NCBI RefSeq assembly: GCF_014651875.1
Contig: NZ_BMXS01000011.1
Coordinates: forward strand, 699 to 64,698
DNA: 64,000 nucleotides
Direction of reading: 5' to 3'
From: Litchfieldella qijiaojingensis
GTDB taxonomy: Bacteria; Pseudomonadota; Gammaproteobacteria; Pseudomonadales; Halomonadaceae
Shown: piece by piece, positions 57,293 through 64,000 of the stretch
How the letters are laid out: each line of letters begins with the position of its first letter
Position numbering within the stretch: position 1 is the stretch's first letter
Translations under genes and position numbers: made by a program
Notes under the pieces: model-generated
What the model saw: the letters and a program-made list of their open reading frames with translations, nothing else
Databases searched by the model: none
Told to the model about the DNA's origin: nothing

Positions 57293-58861
57293 TCAATTCG
57301 GGAGGATTCCCCAATCCTTCAGAATGGCCAGGGAGACCAGATCGGGTGGTAGCAGTACGCCGGTGGTGATGATCAGTACGAACACCATGCCACTGACACA
57401 GACGCCATGGATGAAATGGCCCATGCGCCGTTGACGGCGTACCGCCAGGGGATCGTCGGGTTCCCCGGCGGAAATGCCTTGGCGCGACCACTTCTGGCGA
57501 TTGAAGCGAAAGCTCACGTAGGTCTTGAGCAGTGCGCCACCGATCTGGTTGTAGTAGATCAAGGGGATCCACAGCAGGCTGAAACGCCCCCGCTGCCAGG
57601 CCAGGACGAGGGTGGCGATACCGCGTGTGAACAGGATCCACAGCAGATAGGCGAAAATGAACGAAGGACGTACGAACAGAGTCACCAGCAGTGCCACCGT
57701 GGGCCCGACCAGGGTGGTCCACATCGAGAGGCGCTGATCGACCAGGCTCCACCAGGTAAATATCCCCATCGGGCGTGGTCCCAGCTTGATCGCGCGGCCG
57801 CTGGTACGCAGCATGTTGCCGTACCAGCGGCGCATCAGGTCGATGGTCGATTTGAAGAAGCGCTTGCGGTCGGGAAGTTCCTCGAAGCCGGAGACATACA
57901 CGTCCGGAATGTATCGCATCCTCCAGCCGCGCTTGAGCAGCCAGAACCAGGTCGATTTGTCGTCTCCGGAGAGAAACTTGAAGTCGCCGAAGCGCCAATG
58001 CTCGACATGATCGTTCTCGACCAGTTCGATGAAGCTTGGCTCGGTCGCCAGGTCGGCGCGGAAGGCACTATAACGCCCGGTCAGCACCAGTAGACGATTG
58101 GAAACCGACATCGAACTCATCACCAGATGGCGCTGGGCATAACGCAGGTCGTACCACTCCTTGGTGGCATCGCCGCCAGTCACGATAGCGTTGTTGTTGG
58201 TGGTTAGGGCGCCTAGCTCGCTATCGCACATGAAGAACGACAAGGACCTTTCTAGGGTGCCGGGCTCCAGTCGAATGTCGCCGTCCATCGACACCAACAG
58301 TGAACGCTCGGTCGGCATGCATCGTGAGACGGCTCTCAGTACCTCGGCCATGGCCGAGCGCTTGCCATCGCCGCGTTGGAACATGTAGCGGATCTCGATG
58401 TTGTCCGGCCAGTCGTTGTGGTCCAGGACATGATCGATGACATCGACATCGGTGCGGTCCGAGATGGCGGCGAAGATCGTCGTGGGTGCGCCATAGTCTC
58501 GCGCTTCGCGTACCAAGGCATCGTAGACGGCGAAGCTGACCTCGGGCTCGATGCGATAGGATGTGCACAGCACATAGAGAGCATCCGGCCGCTCTTGCGC
58601 ACCGATCGCATCGGCCTCGGCGCGTAGCCGGGGAAAGATCCGCCGGTTGTACCATACCGAACGCAGTGCCTGGACGAACCACCAGGAGTAGCGCCAGATG
58701 CCGATGGCGCCTATGACGAAAAAGAAGCGCTTCGAGTCGGGCGAAAAGATATCCCGAGGGAGCTCGGCGAGCAGCACGATCAACAGCGCGAGCCCCAGCA
58801 GGAACGTCGTGACCTCAGTCAGCCGGCTAGCGACGGAGGGTTTGGGTATCGAGTGCGTCAT
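57293..58861 (-). CDS. Alg8-like family 2 glycosyltransferase (polyuronate polymerase)
   Basis: This 522-residue inner-membrane glycosyltransferase has transmembrane segments at both ends and a cytoplasmic catalytic domain. Catalytic motifs are DGD (193-195), GDDKSTWF (299-306) and the RRWYG (344-348) acceptor motif. These match Alg8, which links mannuronate from GDP-mannuronate. No substrate can be assigned from the motifs alone. The ATG at 58861 follows GGGGG and lies 10 bases after the dehydrogenase stop; the frame extends further into that gene without a real start. Confidence 0.88.
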   Translation of the reverse strand: MTHSIPKPSVASRLTEVTTFLLGLALLIVLLAELPRDIFSPDSKRFFFVIGAIGIWRYSWWFVQALRSVWYNRRIFPRLRAEADAIGAQERPDALYVLCTSYRIEPEVSFAVYDALVREARDYGAPTTIFAAISDRTDVDVIDHVLDHNDWPDNIEIRYMFQRGDGKRSAMAEVLRAVSRCMPTERSLLVSMDGDIRLEPGTLERSLSFFMCDSELGALTTNNNAIVTGGDATKEWYDLRYAQRHLVMSSMSVSNRLLVLTGRYSAFRADLATEPSFIELVENDHVEHWRFGDFKFLSGDDKSTWFWLLKRGWRMRYIPDVYVSGFEELPDRKRFFKSTIDLMRRWYGNMLRTSGRAIKLGPRPMGIFTWWSLVDQRLSMWTTLVGPTVALLVTLFVRPSFIFAYLLWILFTRGIATLVLAWQRGRFSLLWIPLIYYNQIGGALLKTYVSFRFNRQKWSRQGISAGEPDDPLAVRRQRRMGHFIHGVCVSGMVFVLIITTGVLLPPDLVSLAILKDWGILPN

Positions 58862-58871
58862 AGGCTGCCCC

Positions 58872-60224
58872 CTAGACCGTGGACGCATCGATGTGCACGG
58901 AATCCCCCCGGCCCATGGCGTAGTAGCGCAGCCCGGCAGCCTTGACGGTGTCCGGATCGAACAGGTTACGTCCGTCGACCAGCACCGGTGACGCCAGGGC
59001 GTCGCGCAGGACGTCGAAGTCCACGGCACGGAAGGCCTTCCACTCAGTGCAGATCACCAGCGCATCGGCGCCTTCCAGCGCCTCGTCGCGATGCCGAGTG
59101 AGCGTCAAATCGCCGCGCTGGCCGTAGAGACGTCGACATTCGTCGCTGGCCTCGGGATCGTAGGCTTGCACCTTGGCGCCGGCATCCCACAGTGACTCCA
59201 TCAACGTACGGCTCGGCGCTTCGCGCATGTCGTCGGTATTGGGCTTGAAGGCCAGGCCCCAAAGGGCGATGGTCTTTCCCTGCAGGTCGTGGTCGAAGGC
59301 TTGGGCCAGCTTGTTGAAAAGTTGCCCCTTCTGTCGGTGGTTGACCGCTTCCACCGCCTCGAGCAGTGCCGACTCATGGCCAAGGCCGCGAGCAGTATGC
59401 GACAAGGCCTTCACGTCCTTGGGAAAGCACGATCCACCATAGCCGCAGCCGGGATAGATGAAGTGGTAGCCGATGCGCGGATCGCTGCCGATGCCGTGGC
59501 GAACCTGCTCGATATCGGCACCCACGTGCTCCGCGAGGTGAGCGATCTCGTTGATGAAGCTGATCTTGGTTGCCAGCATGGCATTGGCGGCGTACTTGGT
59601 GAGCTCGGCACTGCGTACGTCCATGAATATCAGCTTGTCCTGGAGCCGGCTGTAGGGAGCGTAGCACTCCCGCATGGCGCGTTTGACGCGTTCGGAGTCG
59701 GTGCCGACCACCACGCGAGCTCCCTTGGAGAAATCCTCGATGGCGGCGCCTTCCTTGAGGAACTCGGGATTGGAGCAGACATCGAACGCCAGCTCTGCGC
59801 CGCGCTCCGACAGGGTTTCGGCGATGGTGGCCCGAACCTGGTCCGCGGTTCCCACGGGGACCGTCGACTTGTCGACGATGATCTTGTAGTCCTGCATGTG
59901 CATGCCGATGGTGCGTGCCACTTTCAGCACGTGCTGTAGATCGGCGCTACCGTCCTCATCGGGCGGGGTGCCAACGGCGATGAACTGGAGCAGTCCGAAG
60001 TTCACGGCCTCGGCGGCATCGGTGGTGAAGTGCAGGCGACCTTCTTCAAGATTGTGCCGAATCAGTGTCTCGAGGCCCGGCTCATGGATGGGGACTTTGC
60101 CGTCCTTGAGATGTGAGATCTTGTCGGCATCGATATCGATACAGGTGACGTCGTGACCAACATCGGCCAGGCAGGCTCCGGTGACCAGTCCTACGTAGCC
60201 TGAGCCGAAAATCGTGATCCGCAT
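58872..60224 (-). CDS. ugd: UDP-glucose 6-dehydrogenase
   Basis: This 450-residue enzyme oxidises UDP-glucose to UDP-glucuronate with two NAD+. The Rossmann start is GSGYVG (7-12), and the catalytic cysteine lies in [29 protein letters not shown]. That segment is of the UDP-glucose dehydrogenase type and differs from the corresponding region of GDP-mannose dehydrogenase (AlgD). It is the first gene of the polyuronate cluster, with AAGGAG before its ATG and a long AT-rich region upstream. It stands where algD would be in an alginate operon. Confidence 0.93.
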   Translation of the reverse strand: MRITIFGSGYVGLVTGACLADVGHDVTCIDIDADKISHLKDGKVPIHEPGLETLIRHNLEEGRLHFTTDAAEAVNFGLLQFIAVGTPPDEDGSADLQHVLKVARTIGMHMQDYKIIVDKSTVPVGTADQVRATIAETLSERGAELAFDVCSNPEFLKEGAAIEDFSKGARVVVGTDSERVKRAMRECYAPYSRLQDKLIFMDVRSAELTKYAANAMLATKISFINEIAHLAEHVGADIEQVRHGIGSDPRIGYHFIYPGCGYGGSCFPKDVKALSHTARGLGHESALLEAVEAVNHRQKGQLFNKLAQAFDHDLQGKTIALWGLAFKPNTDDMREAPSRTLMESLWDAGAKVQAYDPEASDECRRLYGQRGDLTLTRHRDEALEGADALVICTEWKAFRAVDFDVLRDALASPVLVDGRNLFDPDTVKAAGLRYYAMGRGDSVHIDASTV

Positions 60225-60460
60225 CGCGTGGCTCCTTGCTCGTTGCTTGCCCGCAACATGTCGGACGCCTGGTGTAGGCGACCGTCAGGTCGAGGCGATA
60301 GAGGTGTCCGTTGGCATCCAACAACACCAAGGTCTAAGCCAATACCATGCCGGGAATAGGCTTTTTATTTGAAAACAGTGTTTTGTTGGTGCTGCTCGGC
60401 GATGATGAAGAGGCACCGAGGGATGTGGGAGTCGGTTTTGTGTCGCCATGAAGAGACATT

Positions 60461-60523
60461 TTTGTCAATTCACCCAAGATTGTTGACAAAACAGGGAGTT
60501 ACCTTGTTGCCAATCGGCAACAA
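60461..60523. promoter_or_regulatory. Pair of inverted repeats, probable regulator sites
   Basis: An 8-bp perfect inverted repeat with a 14-base spacer (60461-60490) is followed after 13 bases by an 8-bp perfect inverted repeat with a 4-base spacer (60504-60523). The second has the size of a dimeric regulator site. The regulator is unknown. Confidence 0.45.
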
Positions 60524-60739
60524 TTTCCTTGATGGTGAGCTATAAATAATTGTTTTTTTAAGTACTTTAGAATTGCTGCGCTGCCGTGAACGGTTCTCGG
60601 AGGCTTTTTGCCGCATTTTCATCTCTCTAGGAGGTTATGGCGACAATCTTCTCAAATGGGAATGATTGTTGTTTTTGATGCGAACAGTGCCGATCATGTC
60701 GCTATCCTCACGTTGCTAGACACGAATCGAGTCGCCCTC

Positions 60740-60778
60740 TTCACATCGGCTTTATACAGGACTAAAATGGTCCCCAAT
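60740..60778 (+). promoter_or_regulatory. Promoter of SUF regulator with IscR type-1-like operator
   Basis: TTCACA (60740-60745) and TAAAAT (60763-60768) are 17 bases apart. The bases 60754-60778 match the IscR type-1 consensus (ATASYYGACTRWWWYAGTCRRSTAT) at 19 of 25 positions by my count, including the core GACTAAAATGGTC with one mismatch. The site covers the -10 box, so the Rrf2 protein encoded next could repress its own operon when loaded with a cluster. Confidence 0.65.
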
Positions 60779-60822
60779 CGAAATGCAGGGTAGACAAGCC
60801 ACATGGTGAGGATGGTGCAGGC

Positions 60823-61290
60823 ATGTTGAAGATGTCTCGGTTGACTGATTACGCTGCGGTGGTGATGGCGCAGATTGCACGCCATCCCGAGCAGCCACAT
60901 GCCGCGACGGAGCTGGCCGAGGCTGTCCAATTGCCGCACCCCACTGTCAGCAAGACGCTCAAGATGCTGGTGCGTGCCGGTCTGCTCGAGTCCCAGCGTG
61001 GTGCCCAAGGTGGCTACCGGCTGGCGCGTTCGGCATCGCAGATTACCGCCAGTGACATCATCACTGCCATCGAAGGGCCAGTGGCGATGACCGAGTGCAG
61101 CCATGCCGATGGCGAGTGCGAACTCGTTGCCACTTGCGGCGTGGCCGACAACTGGCAGCGCGTGTCGATGGCCGTGCGTACTCTGCTCGACAGCGTGACA
61201 CTGGCGCATCTAGCGCAGACCACACCGATCAAGCTGCCGGTGCAACTACCCATACAGACCGTGACGCTGGCCGCCTCCAGCGACCTCTGA
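60823..61290 (+). CDS. Rrf2-family SUF system regulator
   Basis: This 155-residue Rrf2 protein has an N-terminal winged helix (LTDYAAVVMAQIA, then TVSKTLKMLVRAGLLESQRGAQGGYRLAR). Three cysteines lie near residues 91-104 (CSHADGECELVATC), where Rrf2 proteins bind an iron-sulfur cluster. It matches the gammaproteobacterial type that precedes sufB (suf_reg_Xantho-like) rather than IscR of the isc operon. The ATG at 60823 gives the usual N-terminus. It lies 54 bases before sufB. Confidence 0.9.
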   Translation: MLKMSRLTDYAAVVMAQIARHPEQPHAATELAEAVQLPHPTVSKTLKMLVRAGLLESQRGAQGGYRLARSASQITASDIITAIEGPVAMTECSHADGECELVATCGVADNWQRVSMAVRTLLDSVTLAHLAQTTPIKLPVQLPIQTVTLAASSDL

Positions 61291-61344
61291 ACGACATCAC
61301 CCGAGTAAGGCTCGATCGCAACCGCCCGGGAGGGGGAGATATCA

Positions 61345-62787
<1,443 letters not shown>

Positions 62788-62854
62788 CTTACCGCCGGCC
62801 AAAGAATTTTCCGACGTCGCTGTGGCGGCGCGAAACGAAACAAAGGTACCAAAC

Positions 62855-63607
62855 ATGCTCGAAGTCAAGGATCTGCACGTCTCGGTGGAAGGCAACGAAA
62901 TCCTCAAGGGGCTCTCGCTGACCGTCACTGCAGGAGAAGTCCACGCCATCATGGGGCCCAACGGGGCCGGCAAGTCGACCCTGTCGGCGGTGATCGCTGG
63001 CGAGGACGGTTATGAGGTGACGAGTGGTTCGATCACCTTTGAAGGTCGCGACGTGCTGGAGATGGAAATCGAGGAGCGGGCCCAGGCCGGGCTTCTGCTG
63101 GGATTCCAGTACCCGGTGGAGATCCCTGGGGTGAAGAACGTCTACTTGCTCAAGGCGGCGCTCAATGCCCAGCGTGTGGCCCGTGGTGAGGGCGAGATTC
63201 CGGCTCCGGAATTCATGAAGCTGGTCAAGGAGAAGATCAACTTCATGAAAATGGATTCCAGCTTCCTGCAACGCGCCGTCAACGAGGGTTTCTCGGGCGG
63301 TGAGAAGAAGCGCAACGAGATTCTGCAGATGCTGGTGTTGCAGCCCAAACTGGCCATGCTCGATGAAATCGACTCCGGGCTCGATATCGACGCCATGAAA
63401 GTGGTGGCAAAAGGGGTCAACTCACTGCGCGACCCGAAGCGTGGCATCTTGATCGTGACCCACTACCAGCGCCTGCTCGATCACGTCGAGCCGGACGTGG
63501 TGCATGTGCTGGTCGATGGCCGCATCGTCAAGAGCGGTGACAAGGACCTGGCGCTGGAACTGGAGTCCCGGGGTTACGACTGGCTTGTGGAGGAATCCGC
63601 CGCATGA
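62855..63607 (+). CDS. sufC: Fe-S cluster assembly ATPase SufC
   Basis: This 250-residue ABC-type ATPase drives conformational change in SufBC2D. Walker A GPNGAGKST, the signature SGGEKKRNEI and Walker B LAMLDEIDSGLD are visible. I chose the ATG at 62855 (MLEVKDLHV) for the standard N-terminus and its spacing from AAAGG; an in-frame start at 62822 would add 11 unconserved residues. Its stop overlaps the sufD ATG (ATGA). Confidence 0.96.
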   Translation: MLEVKDLHVSVEGNEILKGLSLTVTAGEVHAIMGPNGAGKSTLSAVIAGEDGYEVTSGSITFEGRDVLEMEIEERAQAGLLLGFQYPVEIPGVKNVYLLKAALNAQRVARGEGEIPAPEFMKLVKEKINFMKMDSSFLQRAVNEGFSGGEKKRNEILQMLVLQPKLAMLDEIDSGLDIDAMKVVAKGVNSLRDPKRGILIVTHYQRLLDHVEPDVVHVLVDGRIVKSGDKDLALELESRGYDWLVEESAA

Positions 63608-64000
63608 GTGAAGAACAGACCTTTCTCGACGCCCTGAAGGCTCGCGAAGCGACCCGCGATGTCGCCGAGCCGACCTGGATCGCCGCACGGCGACAGGCGG
63701 CGAGCGCGCGCTTCGAGGCGGTGGGTTTCCCGACCAAGCGCAATGAGGCCTGGAAGTACACCGATGTGCGTGCCATCGCGCGTGGTGACTTCGCTCTGGC
63801 AACCGACGCGGAATTCTCCAGGGCGTCTGCCGCAGCGCTGACCTTGCCCATCGAGGCATTGCGCCTGACTTTCGTCGACGGCATCTTCTCCGCGCCGTTG
63901 TCGGACCTGTCCGAATTGCCGAAGGGTGTGACCATCGAGCCGTTGACCGAAGCTCTGGAAGCCAACCATGAAGCGGTCGGAGCGGTACTGGGGCGTTTGG
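63604..64000 (+). CDS. sufD: Fe-S cluster assembly protein SufD, N-terminal part (cut by window end)
   Basis: The frame opens at ATG 63604, overlapping the sufC stop, and runs off the window after about 132 codons. The segment FPTKRNEAWKYTDVRAIARGDF near residue 41 is typical of the SufD N-terminus. SufD is the partner of SufB in SufBC2D. Genes that usually follow, such as sufS and sufE, are beyond the window. Confidence 0.92.
   Translation, partial: MSEEQTFLDALKAREATRDVAEPTWIAARRQAASARFEAVGFPTKRNEAWKYTDVRAIARGDFALATDAEFSRASAAALTLPIEALRLTFVDGIFSAPLSDLSELPKGVTIEPLTEALEANHEAVGAVLGRL

Larger units (their letters stand above)
60225..60822. other. 598-base AT-rich intergenic region with inverted repeats
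   Basis: This spacer separates the divergent ugd cluster and the SUF regulator, with far more A and T than its neighbours at 60340-60780. It holds TTTGTCAA (60461-60468) with TTGACAAA (60483-60490), and TTGTTGCC-aatc-GGCAACAA (60504-60523). A TATAAATAAT stretch lies at 60541. I could not place the ugd promoter with confidence. No gene is convincing, although a 13-codon frame starts at 60637 after AGGAGG with only 2 bases of spacing. Confidence 0.5.

Noticed and set aside
50516-60224. Plain annotation as an alginate biosynthesis operon
   Set aside because: Only the synthase core and lyase/AlgK-like parts are shared. The dehydrogenase is of UDP-glucose type, and epimerase, porin, acetylation and algA genes are missing.
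58872-60224. GDP-mannose dehydrogenase (algD)
   Set aside because: The active-site segment around the catalytic cysteine ([10 protein letters not shown] and [12 protein letters not shown]) is of the UDP-glucose dehydrogenase type.
60637-60678. 13-codon frame after AGGAGG upstream of the SUF regulator
   Set aside because: The spacing between AGGAGG and ATG is only 2 bases and the peptide shows no conserved feature; it also lies upstream of the better promoter at 60740.

Overview
The window looks like a chromosomal segment of a moderately halophilic gammaproteobacterium, most likely Halomonas or a close relative in Halomonadaceae. The evidence is the high GC content, the gammaproteobacterial gene sets and neighbourhoods (cmoA/cmoB, yqiA-parE-parC, efp with epmA and epmB, rsgA/orn, miaA-hfq-hflX-hflK-hflC, hisZ-purA, a sufBCD operon led by an Rrf2 regulator), a TAXI-type TRAP transporter and a NaChBac-type sodium channel. 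The genus is inferred from gene content; no rRNA is present. I found no tRNA, rRNA, CRISPR array, insertion sequence or prophage.

Layout. 1-1.7 kb: the end of cysN and a membrane zinc peptidase. 1.9-12.5 kb: an accessory catabolic block. Its minus-strand operon encodes a crotonase-fold enzyme, a split B12-dependent acyl-CoA mutase, a family III CoA-transferase, the MeaB chaperone, a cobalamin adenosyltransferase and a DUF1289 protein. An IclR regulator sits upstream, and a TAXI-TRAP transporter plus a hotdog thioesterase run divergently. Together they suggest uptake, CoA activation and carbon-skeleton rearrangement of a methylmalonate-like acid. 12.6-24.2 kb: housekeeping genes (cmoB, a phospholipase D-like gene, cmoA, pgi, yqiA, parE, parC, serB). 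24.3-27 kb: a PilZ/HD-GYP-like protein and a BacNav channel. 27-29.2 kb: leuA with a Leu-rich leader peptide, and a multibranched inverted-repeat structure after the gene. 29.4-32.3 kb: the whole EF-P beta-lysylation set. 32.3-50.5 kb: psd, a rhodanese, rsgA, orn, queG, nnr, tsaE, amiC, mutL, miaA, hfq, hflX, hflK, hflC, hisZ and purA.

50.5-60.2 kb holds the most unusual locus, a compact six-gene minus-strand cluster. It encodes a UDP-glucose 6-dehydrogenase, an Alg8-like polymerase, an Alg44-like PilZ copolymerase, a PL14/PL20-like lyase, a PL5 lyase and a very long Sel1-repeat lipoprotein resembling AlgK. It has the c-di-GMP-controlled synthase core of alginate production, but the precursor gene makes UDP-glucuronate rather than GDP-mannuronate, and the other alginate genes are absent. 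A glucuronan-like exopolysaccharide is a reasonable hypothesis.

60.2-64 kb: a long AT-rich regulatory region, then the Rrf2-type SUF regulator behind a promoter overlapped by an IscR-type-1-like site, then sufB, sufC and a truncated sufD.

Two repeat systems run through the intergenic DNA. One is short tandem arrays of a 7-bp unit with consensus GCTWCGR, usually just after stop codons. The other is REP-like palindromes.
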